DNA of 57,828 nt. Source: Lachnospiraceae bacterium. Lineage in GTDB: Bacteria > Bacillota > Clostridia > Lachnospirales > Lachnospiraceae. Position 1 is the stretch's first letter, and each line of letters begins with the position of its first letter. Location: positions 1 to 57,828 of the forward strand of contig JAJQCQ010000091.1 in assembly GCA_021202635.1 (NCBI GenBank), in the 5' to 3' direction. The notes under the pieces were generated by a model that did no database searches, was not told the origin of the DNA, and saw only the letters and a list, made by a program, of their open reading frames with translations. Below, piece by piece: positions 9,203 to 17,574 of this stretch. The position numbers and the translations under genes were made by a program.

Positions 9203-9251
9203 GAATTAAACTTTATTCCCATAATAAATAAAGCAAAATAAACTTTATTTT
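9203..9251. promoter_or_regulatory. Tandem palindromic operators between isomerase and lacI-2
   Basis: A perfect 17-bp palindrome (AAAATAAA-C-TTTATTTT) lies at 9235-9251. A near-palindrome GAATTAAACTTTATTC lies at 9203-9218. Their centres (9211 and 9243) are 32 bp apart, about three helical turns. A third half-site, AACTTTATTC, follows at 9253-9262. They lie between the divergent isomerase operon and second lacI, a classic arrangement for a dimer or looping LacI repressor. Which regulator binds is inferred. Confidence 0.65.
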
Positions 9252-9262
9252 CAACTTTATTC

Positions 9263-9291
9263 TTGCTTTTCCGGAAGACCTGCCGTATACT
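9263..9291 (+). promoter_or_regulatory. Promoter of the second lacI gene
   Basis: TTGCTT (9263-9268), a 17-bp spacer and TATACT (9286-9291) point toward the lacI at 9427. Operators lie just upstream. The predicted transcript start falls at about 9298, where an inverted-repeat element begins. Confidence 0.65.
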
Positions 9292-9297
9292 TTGTTT

Positions 9298-9355
9298 GTA
9301 ACAGTTCAGAACCGAAGCGGAGCGTAGACCTGCGGCCTGCTGTTCTGAATAGTCA
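9298..9355. repeat. Short inverted-repeat element, copy 1
   Basis: A 58-bp element with ends GTAACAGTTCAGAAC and GTTCTGAATAGTCAT, imperfect inverted repeats of one another. Its reverse complement shares CTATTCAGAACAGCAGGCCGC-type sequence with the element at 57016. It makes up much of the leader of the second lacI mRNA and would fold as a hairpin there. No clear target-site duplication is seen. Confidence 0.65.
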
Positions 9356-9426
9356 TGCTTGAAAAACCATACCCGAAATCAGGAACAGGCAAAAAGCACA
9401 CCGCAAACTGACCAGGAGAATATACT

Positions 9427-10434
9427 ATGAGTATCACAGCCAAAGAGCTTGCACGCCATTTGAATCTTTCCGCGACCGCGGTCTCGATGGCGCTCAATAA
9501 TAAGCCCGGCGTCAGCCGGGAGACACGGGAGCTCGTAATTAAAGAAGCGGAAACGCTGGGATATGATTTTTCCAGACTGTCCATGAAAAAAAACAGCTCC
9601 GGCACGATCTACTGCGTCATTTGCCGGACGCACAATGCCATACTGAACTATACCCCGATTTTTTCAGAGCTGACGGACGGGATTCTGGAAATATGCAGAA
9701 AACAGGGATACCAGATGCGCACGATCCAGATTCATGAAAAAACCGATGACCTGCAGCGCTCGCTGGAGGATCTGAGAATCTCCGGCTGTGCCGGAATTAT
9801 TCTTCTGGGAACAGAGATCACTGCGGATATCTGCCGGAAATTTCTCACCTTATCCGTTCCTGTGGTCCTTCTGGATACTTATTTTGAGACACTGGAATGC
9901 AGCAGCGTCCTGATCAATAACACGCAAGGCGCCTATCTGGCTGTCAGCTATCTCATCGACCGCAGCCAGAAGCAGCCCGGATACCTGCAGTCTTCTTACC
10001 GGATTGAAAACTTTGAAGAACGAAAGATTGGCTTTATGAAAGCAGTCCGCGAGCATGGCATGTCCACCGGCAAAAGTATATCACATGATCTGGCTCCCTC
10101 TATCGAAGGAGCATTTTCTGATATGCTGGAAATCATAGACCAAGGTGACGATATTGCCAGCTGCTATTTCGCGGATAACGACCTGATCGCCATCGGAGCC
10201 ATCCGCGCGCTGAAGCTGCGCGGATATAAAATACCCGATGACGTCGCCATCATCGGGTTTGATAATATTTCCGAAAGTAAAATTGTCGAGCCATCTCTGA
10301 CCACGATCGACATCCCACGCAGATTCATGGGGCAGACGGCCGCAAACCAGCTGCTGTCGCAGATTGCCAATCCACTCTCACGCGCAGTCAAGGTCGAAGT
10401 AAGCACACGCCTTGTGAAGCGGTTCTCCGCCTGA
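9427..10434 (+). CDS. LacI family transcriptional repressor (second)
   Basis: A 335-residue LacI/GalR protein. The helix-turn-helix reads TAKELARHLNLSATAVSMAL, followed by an effector-binding domain with the family's C-terminal IIGFDNISESKIVEPSLTT. It is divergent from the isomerase-transketolase-kinase-glycosidase operon and is the natural local repressor of that operon, with tandem palindromes in the intergenic region as candidate operators. A hairpin repeat occupies part of its leader, and a related hairpin follows its stop codon. The two LacI proteins in this locus are clearly different sequences, so they may sense different inducers or operators. Confidence 0.92.
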   Translation: MSITAKELARHLNLSATAVSMALNNKPGVSRETRELVIKEAETLGYDFSRLSMKKNSSGTIYCVICRTHNAILNYTPIFSELTDGILEICRKQGYQMRTIQIHEKTDDLQRSLEDLRISGCAGIILLGTEITADICRKFLTLSVPVVLLDTYFETLECSSVLINNTQGAYLAVSYLIDRSQKQPGYLQSSYRIENFEERKIGFMKAVREHGMSTGKSISHDLAPSIEGAFSDMLEIIDQGDDIASCYFADNDLIAIGAIRALKLRGYKIPDDVAIIGFDNISESKIVEPSLTTIDIPRRFMGQTAANQLLSQIANPLSRAVKVEVSTRLVKRFSA

Positions 10435-10443
10435 CGCGCCACT

Positions 10444-10497
10444 ACGTTTTCAGCCCAGACCCCGCAGCAAGTGCATGGTCGGGTTGTGACCAGTAAC
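10444..10497. repeat. AGCAAGT-loop hairpin repeat, copy A
   Basis: ACGTTTTC (10444-10451) is followed by stem GACCCCGC, loop AGCAAGT (10466-10472) and stem GCATGGTC, extended by CCC/GGG outside, then TGTGACCAGTAA. The same layout recurs at 29042 and 33790. Two inner pairs are mismatched in this copy. It abuts the truncated AAA-ATPase remnant at 10525. Confidence 0.6.
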
Positions 10498-10524
10498 CCT
10501 GACGTTCTGCTTATCTTCCTCTAA

Positions 10525-10655
10525 TTTCAAAATCCCCTTGATTACTACCATCTGGACAAAGGATATATGATCAGCTTTGACTTTAATAAGAAAAAAAAAT
10601 CGGACTGAAGGAAATTCCGCTTGGCAATAAACTGCTCGTAGAGGCTGTGGTATAA
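10525..10655 (+). pseudogene. C-terminal remnant of an AAA-ATPase/PD-(D/E)XK protein
   Basis: The plus strand encodes LDYYHLDKGYMISFDFNKKK, a typical C-terminus of this ATP-binding family. After an A9 run (10591-10599) the next frame continues IGLKEIPLGNKLLVEAVV and stops at 10655. One missing A explains the shift. Everything upstream of about 10525 is gone; a hairpin repeat sits at the break. It is a fourth relative of the AAA-ATPases in this window, on the opposite strand. Confidence 0.6.
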
Positions 10656-10674
10656 AACCACAGCCTCTCTTTTT
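10640..10674 (+). terminator. Intrinsic terminator
   Basis: AGAGGCTGTGG (10640-10650), loop TATAAAA, CCACAGCCTCT (10658-10668), then CTTTTTC. The left arm includes the last codons of the AAA-ATPase remnant. The core GCTGTGG-TATAAAA-CCACAGC recurs in terminators at 16072 and 26231. It probably ends transcripts from the second lacI. Confidence 0.8.
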
Positions 10675-10887
10675 CGTCAGGCATTTCATTCACTGCTCAC
10701 CCGGCACGAAATCCCAGTCGCTTCCTCGATCTCCCGACAGATCACTTCCATCTCTCCACCGGCGCACGTAGTCTTTAATACCAGGCTCTGTGTGCCGGGC
10801 AGGTAGGAGGGGAGCTTCCGCAGTTCCACCTGATGTGCACGGCAAATCTGCTGCCGATGGCCGAGCGCGGGCAACTCTGACTCAATT

Positions 10888-12138
10888 CTACTCACAAATC
10901 TGAAACGCCGGACGCATCCACTCAATCGCGTTTCTTCCGAGCCCATACTGCTTCGCAAGCTCTCTCCAGTGTGTCCTGACCGTGTTTTTCACAGTTTCAA
11001 TCTCATTTTCAGCTTCGTGTCTCGTCAGACCGAACTGTTCTGCGACTTCCAGTGCCAGATCAAAATCAATACTTGCATCCGCTTCTGACACATTCAGTGA
11101 AAGACAATCCCCATATATGTCTGGGTTGACATCATATAATGGAGAAAGCCTCCAGCCATTCTTATCCAGGAGGAAACCATGATTTCGAAAATGATCATCG
11201 GTATTCGACACTGCCATGCTAAATACAATCCGTTTCCATAATTCCTTTAAATCTTTGCAGGGACAGGCCCCATTTGCACGGATAAACGAGACAAGCTCCA
11301 GATAGCTGCTGCCATCAATTGCGGACGCACCGTCTGTTTTCCCAAGCAAAGTCATGGCGGAAGAAAAATGCATCCGCCTTTTACCCTCTCTGTCAAATCT
11401 CTTTACCAGAAACGTACTGCCCGTCTTCGAAAATGCTTCCAGCTTTGCCTCCGGCACGTCCAGCCCACACACCCCGGCTAACTCATGCACTACCATTTCC
11501 CATGCGCCAGAATTCCACTCATCATGCTTAGATGGGAACTTTGCAATCCACAAAGAGCCATCCGGCGCCATCACAGTGGCTTTCGGTCTCGCGCCACCAA
11601 GAGAAGAACCAGGTGCAATCAGCATTTTCAGCCATTTTTCATTCAAACCATTTTCATCATTTTCAAAAGACAGTGAAGCATTCTCAAGCTCCCGGAGCGT
11701 TGTCCATGGAGGGGTAGCTAATTCTTTGTCTGAGGATAAAAAGTCCCCCTCTTTATCCATTTTAAATCGCAATCCACCCATGCGCGCCTCATCATATACC
11801 CCCAGCAGAAAATCGCTTTCCAGAAGCCTGACCGGCTTCTCGCCTGCTTTTCTGGCGCGTATTGCTTCCCTTCGGCGCATCAGCAGTCTTCCCCATCGAT
11901 CCGGACATGAATCTGAAAATACTCCAAAAAGTTCCTTCTCTCCTGAATTGTATTGCCGTCCCGCATACAATTGCAAATCCGGATCCAATGGGATGCTCGC
12001 CTGTTCAAGCCATGATTCCTCATACGCAAAGGAAAACAACTCCCGCCCCCGCGACTGCGTCACATAGATAGTTCCAATCGGTTCATTCTCGTACGCTTCC
12101 CAGTCGGCATAAACAAAAATCCTCTTTTCCTTTTCCAT
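10888..12138 (-). CDS. hipA: HipA-type serine/threonine kinase toxin
   Basis: A 416-residue HipA protein. The N-terminal Couple_hipA region includes FSFAYEESWL. The kinase core has a Gly/Ser-rich loop at about 176-183 (PGSSLGGA), the ATP Lys200 in LWIAKF, the catalytic-loop SNTDDHFRNH (311-320) and the metal-binding Asp of SPLYDVNPD. All key residues look present, so it should be active. HipA kinases typically phosphorylate aminoacyl-tRNA synthetases and induce dormancy. It follows the HTH antitoxin by 6 bp. A 213-bp stretch downstream (10675-10887) continues open in another frame, but I recognise no gene there. Confidence 0.9.
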   Translation of the reverse strand: MEKEKRIFVYADWEAYENEPIGTIYVTQSRGRELFSFAYEESWLEQASIPLDPDLQLYAGRQYNSGEKELFGVFSDSCPDRWGRLLMRRREAIRARKAGEKPVRLLESDFLLGVYDEARMGGLRFKMDKEGDFLSSDKELATPPWTTLRELENASLSFENDENGLNEKWLKMLIAPGSSLGGARPKATVMAPDGSLWIAKFPSKHDEWNSGAWEMVVHELAGVCGLDVPEAKLEAFSKTGSTFLVKRFDREGKRRMHFSSAMTLLGKTDGASAIDGSSYLELVSFIRANGACPCKDLKELWKRIVFSMAVSNTDDHFRNHGFLLDKNGWRLSPLYDVNPDIYGDCLSLNVSEADASIDFDLALEVAEQFGLTRHEAENEIETVKNTVRTHWRELAKQYGLGRNAIEWMRPAFQICE

Positions 12139-12144
12139 CAGGCC

Positions 12145-12462
12145 TCACCCCTTCTTCGGCGCCCGTTTCGGCGTGGTCAGTCCCAGATCCTGCAGCTTCC
12201 TTCCCAGTTCATCGTCTTTCGCAATCAACAGTAAATCCCTGTCCATATAATTGAGCGCGTGAAGCACCGCCGCATAAGCTCCAATAGCCACCGACGGAGA
12301 GCCCTTCTCTACCTCACACAGCGTGGCGCGGCTGATCCCCGCACGCTCCGCCACCAGTGACGCAGGAAGCTTTCGCCTGAGCCTGGCAAGCCTGATCTGG
12401 TTTCCCATTTCCTCCAGATATCGCCTTGTCTCCGGTAAGATCACGATCGATTTTTTCGGCAT
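12145..12462 (-). CDS. hipB: HipB-type XRE antitoxin
   Basis: A 105-residue helix-turn-helix protein: GNQIRLARLRRKLPASLVAERAGISRATLCEVEKG is an XRE domain (longer than needed for the call; the recognition helix is in ISRATLCEVE). The start ATG at 12462 follows AAGGAGG; an in-frame TTG at 12516 lies inside the promoter and cannot be used. The gene is first in the hipBA operon, as is usual. The C-terminal tail (PKRAPKKG) is basic. It should neutralise HipA and autorepress at the inverted repeat upstream. Confidence 0.88.
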   Translation of the reverse strand: MPKKSIVILPETRRYLEEMGNQIRLARLRRKLPASLVAERAGISRATLCEVEKGSPSVAIGAYAAVLHALNYMDRDLLLIAKDDELGRKLQDLGLTTPKRAPKKG

Positions 12463-12486
12463 AAAAATTCGCCTCCTTGTGTTCAT

Positions 12487-12516
12487 AAAATAGCACAAAG
12501 AGGCATTGTTTGTCAA
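12487..12516 (-). promoter_or_regulatory. hipBA promoter with operator
   Basis: On the minus strand TTGACA (12516-12511), an 18-bp spacer and TATTTT (12492-12487). An inverted repeat ACAAA-N9-TTTGT (12495-12513) fills the spacer, the expected position for HipB autorepression. Confidence 0.65.
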
Positions 12517-12577
12517 TTTTTATTTATATTAATATTTTTCAGCACCTAAGCGAAATCTGTTTTCGCAGAAATATAGC

Positions 12578-12622
12578 TTTGGGGAACAAATCTGCCTGCC
12601 AGACAGGAATCTGTTCCCCAAA
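12578..12622. repeat. 45-bp imperfect palindrome
   Basis: TTTGGGGAACA (12578-12588) pairs with TGTTCCCCAAA (12612-12622), and an inner CCTG/CAGG extends the hairpin. It lies in the 12517-12687 gap downstream of the AAA-ATPase. There is no good T tract, so a simple intrinsic terminator is doubtful; a REP-like or mRNA-stabilising hairpin is possible. Confidence 0.55.
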
Positions 12623-12687
12623 AATACCTGTGTACAAATGCGCCTGCTCTCACACCACCGCTTCACCAGCACCTTATCTGTTACTAT

Positions 12688-14268
12688 TTAGCGCTTAACT
12701 ACCTTCTCAATCTTACAAAAGTGCTTTTTCCCACCTTTTCGAGTGTCCTTATCATAACTGATGCCAACCAGCAAAATTTCTCCCTGATAATGCTGTAGAC
12801 AACTCACATAGTTCTGTTTCCGAATCTGGTCAAGTGCTGTCTTCACAGTATGATCCCATTTCAACTCTATCACCAGCGCAGGTGTCCGGCAGGCCCGATC
12901 CGGCACATATACCAAATCTGCGAACCCTTTCCCAGCAGGCATTTCACGGTAAAGCGCATAAGTTTCCTGCGCCGCATAATACGCAAGCTCTACTGCATAA
13001 GCAAGCGAGGTCTCGTCATGATACCTCAGGATAGAAGAATTCTCCTCATGAATTGTTTCAACTCGCCGCGCTACTTCCTCTTCATCCATTGAAAATGTCA
13101 GCTGCAGAAGCTCTGCCGAGCTTCTGATTGCCTCGATCATACGCGGATACCCTTCGTCTTTAATACATCTGACAAATTCCTGGCGAACTTCATTATTGGG
13201 AATACGGCATGTTTTTTTTGAAAAATCGTATGTCAGATACCCCAGATGTATCAATAATGCTAATACATCATCCGCTCCCGAAAAAGTAGTCATATCATTT
13301 TGAAAGGACTCAATGTCGATTAAAATACTTTCTCCTGCAATCAGCCGCGCGACACTATCTCGAAGTCCATCGTAGCCCATCTGAATATATATTTTCAAAG
13401 CCTCGTAGGTCTCTGTCTGTGTCCAATAACTGTCAAAAATGCCGCTCAGCATGACCATTATCACAGACCTCGGGTTATAAATGGGAATCCCCAGCACATC
13501 GTAACCATCATACCAGCGCTTTGTCTCGTCAAGCGATACACCATACTGTTCACTTAACGCGGCCACCTCCTGCTCAGTGAACCCGGTAAATTCCGCATAC
13601 TCCATCGGATTGGTAATTGCAATTTCCGTAAACATATTAAGTGCCGAGTGTTCCCCGTATTTCTTAATAGGAAGAATCCCAGTCATGTAAGCAAGCGCCA
13701 CGTAAGACTGATCTTTCAGCAAAAAACGCAGATAATCCAAATACCGTGTCTGCGCATTCGTATCTTTTGGAAAAACACGAAAGACGCAGTCCCACTCATC
13801 AATAATAAACACAAATGAAATACCGGTCTGTGTGAACGCATCCTCCAGATAGGACATGAAATCTATTTCCGAAAACTCCACACCCTGGCACTCTTTTTTG
13901 AGCTCCATCGCAATCATTTTCTCAAGAATTGCAATCATTCCTTCCACAGATTTCCCGCGGGTCAGGGCATTTCGCATATTAATCCGAATTACATTGTATT
14001 TATTTAAATGTTCTTCAAATATCGGACTCTTCGCTATTTTAAAACCGGAAAACAGTTCTCTCGAGTCACATCCTCTTCCATAATACGCTGCCAGCATATT
14101 GACTGCTATTGATTTTCCAAATCGCCGCGGTCGGCTGACACTTATATATTTCTGCTCTGTATCCACCACGCTGTTCGTATGCGAGATCAACATCGTCTTA
14201 TCAACATAAATTTTCGATCGCACAGCCTGATAAAATTCACGATTTCCCGGATTTAAATAAACACCCAC
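12688..14268 (-). CDS. AAA-ATPase_like / PD-(D/E)XK nuclease protein 1
   Basis: A 526-residue protein of the Pfam AAA-ATPase_like plus PDDEXK_9 type. The N-terminal ATPase has a Walker A variant RPRRFGKSIAVNML near residue 46 and Walker B VFIIDEWD near 150. The C-terminal nuclease-like domain shows PALVIELKW, the E-x-K part of the PD-(D/E)XK core. The start is GTG with GGAGGTGA four bases before. It is closely related to the protein at 21830-23419. The family is abundant in Bacteroidetes and Clostridia but its role is unknown; mobile-element or defence roles have been suggested. No transposition ends are visible. Confidence 0.85.
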   Translation of the reverse strand: MGVYLNPGNREFYQAVRSKIYVDKTMLISHTNSVVDTEQKYISVSRPRRFGKSIAVNMLAAYYGRGCDSRELFSGFKIAKSPIFEEHLNKYNVIRINMRNALTRGKSVEGMIAILEKMIAMELKKECQGVEFSEIDFMSYLEDAFTQTGISFVFIIDEWDCVFRVFPKDTNAQTRYLDYLRFLLKDQSYVALAYMTGILPIKKYGEHSALNMFTEIAITNPMEYAEFTGFTEQEVAALSEQYGVSLDETKRWYDGYDVLGIPIYNPRSVIMVMLSGIFDSYWTQTETYEALKIYIQMGYDGLRDSVARLIAGESILIDIESFQNDMTTFSGADDVLALLIHLGYLTYDFSKKTCRIPNNEVRQEFVRCIKDEGYPRMIEAIRSSAELLQLTFSMDEEEVARRVETIHEENSSILRYHDETSLAYAVELAYYAAQETYALYREMPAGKGFADLVYVPDRACRTPALVIELKWDHTVKTALDQIRKQNYVSCLQHYQGEILLVGISYDKDTRKGGKKHFCKIEKVVKR

Positions 14269-14418
14269 TGTATCACCTCCCGGCTATAGCTATTTGTATT
14301 TCTTTGTTTGCCAGCCTTTCCAGGCACCATATGTTTCAATTCTTTCTGTTTATTGAAACATTCTAGCACATAATATTCCCCTAAACAAGAAAAACCAAAG
14401 CATCTCCTTACTTTACTC

Positions 14419-15285
14419 TCAATTCTTCCGCAGAATCCCCGTATATCTGGGAACCTGAAAGCTTCTGCAAAACATTTCGCACTTGCAGAGGAATATAAAA
14501 TAGATATTTGCCCCACAAAGGCGCAAGGTCTCATAATTAGCCTGTCCTTTGGCAATGATCACCTCTGCGTTTTCCCAGATGCCTTTCGCCTGCGTGGATA
14601 ACTCCGGCAGCCAGGTGCCCGCAATCCCATTGCCGTTATCATACACCTCTGCCACCTTTTGCAGACCGATTTCCAGAGCGTCCTCCATCGTCATATCATT
14701 TAAAACAGGTTTTCCCCTTACCAGCACCTTCACACTGAGGTGGGGAAAGCTTTCCCGAATCACTTCCAGAAACAGCTTGTCCAGCACGCCCTCACCTGCA
14801 TTGTCTGTCAAAAACAGTAAATTCCGGCGGCTGCTTAAATCCCGCTTTAGCCTTTCATAGGTCTCACCCGTGACTGAATTTTGCTCCACTTCTTTTAAAA
14901 GCTTCTCCAGATATTCCTCCTCCACGTTGTTCACAGCAGAAAAATCGATATAATTTCCCACCAGAGAAAACTGCAGCGCTTTCAGAAGCGGATCCTCTGC
15001 ACCGTGAATCTTCTCTCGGATTCCCTGCTCTTTTTTCAGCAGAAGCTGATTGTAATAAGACTTTTCTTCGGAATAGTCATGGACACATCCAAAAATCTCT
15101 CTGCTCAGTTCGTTGATCTCCCGGACAATCACCGGAGCACATACTTCCCTGGAGGCTCCGGAAAAAATCCCATACATTCTCTGTAAAAACTCTAACTTCT
15201 TCTCTTCTGACGCATCCTCAGGAAGCGAGCGAAACTGCTGTTCCGTCAGGCACTGGATGCATTCCGACCGCAATAATGTATTCAT
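14419..15285 (-). CDS. DUF89/ARMT1-like protein
   Basis: A 288-residue protein with family motifs: CxxC near the N-terminus (SECIQCLTE), the metal-site Asp-Asn in FLTDNAGEGVLDKLF, RGKPVLNDMTMEDA, AKGQANYETL and a C-terminal KCEMFCRSF. DUF89 proteins are metal-dependent phosphatases, active on sugar phosphates and damaged metabolites, or methyltransferase-like. I place the start at 15285, where GGAGG precedes ATG; the open frame upstream runs into rearranged DNA at 15377-15415. It stands alone, beside a GH3 fragment. Confidence 0.85.
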   Translation of the reverse strand: MNTLLRSECIQCLTEQQFRSLPEDASEEKKLEFLQRMYGIFSGASREVCAPVIVREINELSREIFGCVHDYSEEKSYYNQLLLKKEQGIREKIHGAEDPLLKALQFSLVGNYIDFSAVNNVEEEYLEKLLKEVEQNSVTGETYERLKRDLSSRRNLLFLTDNAGEGVLDKLFLEVIRESFPHLSVKVLVRGKPVLNDMTMEDALEIGLQKVAEVYDNGNGIAGTWLPELSTQAKGIWENAEVIIAKGQANYETLRLCGANIYFIFLCKCEMFCRSFQVPRYTGILRKN

Positions 15286-15376
15286 CAAACTGTTCCCTCC
15301 TTCTGAACCTCCTCCAAAGTATATCCGAACAAAACACGGAAAGCAACCACAAAACAGACAATCCTTTATAAGTCGG

Positions 15377-15415
15377 GCAGTCACGCTGTTCTTCTCGATC
15401 CTGGCCGGGCTGTAC
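15377..15415. repeat. 39-bp exact repeat of a MATE gene 3' end
   Basis: Identical to 25693-25731, where it codes for the C-terminal SAVTLFFSILAGLY of a MATE fragment. Here it is fused to the truncated GH3 gene at 15416, marking a recombination junction. Confidence 0.85.
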
Positions 15416-15990
15416 GAAAAAGTACCGCGGTGTATGCGGCAAATCCACGTAATTCGCAAAACCAATGCTTTCCCCCCTGATGCCATGCCGAGCCATTCGG
15501 ATGGTTATAATAAATCGGAACCTGTCCTGTATGGTACGCAACGGAGAGCGGCATTTTCCCGCTCGGATTATAAACTCCGGTCAGCACATCCACGATCGCC
15601 TGTGCGCCTGCCTCGGACGGGTTCCACGCTTCAAGAATGGCATTGAGGCACTCGTCCGCCGCATCGCTGGAGATCGGACGTCCATTGAAATGTACGCCGA
15701 CCAGCGGCTTTCCTAATTTTACCGTTTTCCGGATAAAAGTCTCCTGGCATTCAGGAAGATTGATATTTGCTCCGTCCACTCCCTCGCCCATCGAAGCCAC
15801 CGAGCACGAACCATACTTTCCGCCAAGCGTCAGAATGCACAGATCCGCCTCGGCAATCGCCGCAAGAGCCGCTTCGTGACCACTCTCATCATTTCCCACA
15901 ATCGGATAGCCATAGGCATAAACAATCTCCGTCTCCGGAAGACGCTCCCACAATTCCTCCAGGCTCATTTTACGAAGCAAATCCTCCGCC
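15416..15990 (-). pseudogene. GH3 beta-glucosidase remnant with internal deletion
   Basis: The minus strand begins AEDLLRKMSLEE, the N-terminus of the GH3 fragment at 25898-26026. It then jumps directly to LWERLPETEIVYAYGYP and the GH3 C-terminal domain (GKPLVGVHFNGRP, WNPSEAGAQAIVDVL, NPSGKMPLS). The large catalytic domain is missing. At a C6 run (15472-15477 on plus) the frame shifts and continues SIGFANYVDLPHTPRY. The sequence stops abruptly at the MATE-derived 39-mer. So there are three lesions: internal deletion, +1 frameshift and 3' truncation. Confidence 0.85.
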
Positions 15991-15995
15991 CGCTC

Positions 15996-16169
15996 CTATC
16001 CATTCTCCTCATAATAAGCTATACCTTTTCCGACCGATTTTCCCGGCTATCCGATTTAACCGCTGAAAAAAGCTGTGGTATAAAACCACAGCCTTTCTTT
16101 TTCATCTCCCCTGCGTCGGCTCCCGGAAGATCCTTCCTAACAGAATCACCGCCGCGATCGCCAGCACAA
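15996..16169. repeat. 174-bp repeat, copy A, containing a terminator
   Basis: Nearly identical to 26155-26328. It covers spacer DNA, the hairpin GCTGTGG (16072-16078) / CCACAGC (16086-16092) with T tracts on both sides, and the last codons of the MATE gene. The hairpin is a bidirectional terminator directly after the MATE stop. Confidence 0.9.
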
Positions 16170-17484
16170 GCTCCGCGCAGGGCTGGGCGTAGGCAAGCCC
16201 GTACAACGGCCAGATCCGGTTTAGTATAAACAATGCCGGTATCTCCAGCACGACCTTCCTTAAAATAGCAAATACCAGCGACTTTCTTCCCATGCCGCAG
16301 GCCTGGAAGACTCCGACTGCCAGAAAGTCAATGCTCAAAAATACCTGGCCGAGACACATTCCCCGAAGAAAACGGCTGCCATAGGCGACCACCTCTTCAT
16401 TTTTCATAAACAGACGAATCAGTCCCTCGGAACCTGCATAATAGATCACAGTCATCAGAAGAATGAACGTCACACTGATCTTCGCGGTAAAGGTAATTGC
16501 TTTCTTCATGCGCTCCCGGTTTCCGCTGGCATAGTTGTAGCCGACCAGCGGCATGATACCCTGTGAGATGCCCATCGCAATATACATGGGAATCATATTG
16601 ATCTTCTGCGTAATTCCCATCGCAGCGACCGCATTAGAGCCATAGGAAGCGGTAAAGTTATTCAGTACCGTCATGCTGGTCACGTTCAGCAGATTCTGAA
16701 TCGCGGCAGGCACGCCGACTGCGCAGATTCCCCCGAGAATCGTGCTGTCAAAAGCAAACATGCGCGGATTCACACACACCAGCGTCTTCCCGCGGCGCAC
16801 CCACAGCAGGACAAAAAAGTAAATACAGGCCACACAATTGGAAAGAAAGGTAGCCAGTCCCGCACCGGCTGCCCCCATGCCAAACCCCATGGGCAGGATA
16901 AAGATCGGATCCAGCACAATATTCAGCAGACAGCCGCTCATGGTTCCGATGCTGGCATGAAGGGAGGCTCCCTCCGAACGCACCAGATTGGCCAGGACGA
17001 CATTCAGAATCGCCGGAACCGCGCCGCAAAGGGTCGTCCAGCGAAGGTACTGCCAGGTAGCCGCCTCGGTGTCACTGGTGGTTCCCAGAATTCCCAGCAG
17101 CTGTGTGTGGAAAATACCGGCCATCAGTGAAAATAATATAGAAAAAGCCAAAGCACAGTAAAAGCTGATCGCAGAGCTTTTCCGCACCGACTCGTACTCT
17201 TTTTTCCCAAGATAGCGGCTCATCAGGCTGGAGCCGCCGACTCCAAACAGATTAATGATGGCGTTAAACGCCAGCAGCACCGGCGCGGCCAGCGTGACCG
17301 CAGCATTTTCGACAGGATCGTTCAGCATGCCCACAAAATACGTATCCGCCAGGTTATAAATCACCATCACAAGCGAGCTGAGCACCGTAGGAACCGCCAT
17401 CTTCATGACCGCCCGCGGAATCGGGATCCGCTCAAACAATTCAACCTTCTGTTCTTCTATCGACTGCTCTTTTTCGTCAGGCAT
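16102..17484 (-). CDS. MATE family efflux transporter
   Basis: A 460-residue inner-membrane protein with about 12 predicted helices. Its N-terminal half carries the MATE signature MAVPTVLSSLVMVIYNLADTYFVG and the second half repeats the fold (GICAVGVPAAIQNLLN, SQGIMPLVGYNYASGN). Start 17484 follows AGAGGAG; longer in-frame starts lack a ribosome site. MATE proteins export drugs or metabolites using Na+ or H+. It is last in a minus-strand run GH78-PanE-nitroreductase-MATE and is followed at once by a bidirectional terminator. In the decayed second copy of this block only its last ~20 codons survive. Confidence 0.92.
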   Translation of the reverse strand: MPDEKEQSIEEQKVELFERIPIPRAVMKMAVPTVLSSLVMVIYNLADTYFVGMLNDPVENAAVTLAAPVLLAFNAIINLFGVGGSSLMSRYLGKKEYESVRKSSAISFYCALAFSILFSLMAGIFHTQLLGILGTTSDTEAATWQYLRWTTLCGAVPAILNVVLANLVRSEGASLHASIGTMSGCLLNIVLDPIFILPMGFGMGAAGAGLATFLSNCVACIYFFVLLWVRRGKTLVCVNPRMFAFDSTILGGICAVGVPAAIQNLLNVTSMTVLNNFTASYGSNAVAAMGITQKINMIPMYIAMGISQGIMPLVGYNYASGNRERMKKAITFTAKISVTFILLMTVIYYAGSEGLIRLFMKNEEVVAYGSRFLRGMCLGQVFLSIDFLAVGVFQACGMGRKSLVFAILRKVVLEIPALFILNRIWPLYGLAYAQPCAELVLAIAAVILLGRIFREPTQGR

Positions 17485-17574
17485 AGTACTCCTCTCTAAA
17501 ACACTTTCTGCTTCTCCCACTATTTTTATAGTAAACACGTAAGTCGTTTTGCTTTTCTAAATACACCCTTGCGT

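Noticed and set aside
10686-10958. 90-residue open frame on the minus strand overlapping the hipA 3' end
   Set aside because: It overlaps the conserved HipA C-terminus, has no ribosome site, and its non-overlapping part resembles no family I can name. It may be the tail of an older gene but I cannot support it.
12578-12622. Palindrome as another copy of the GTAAC inverted-repeat family
   Set aside because: It lacks the GTAAC/TTCAGAAC ends and the AGCAAGT loop; it was kept as a separate hairpin.
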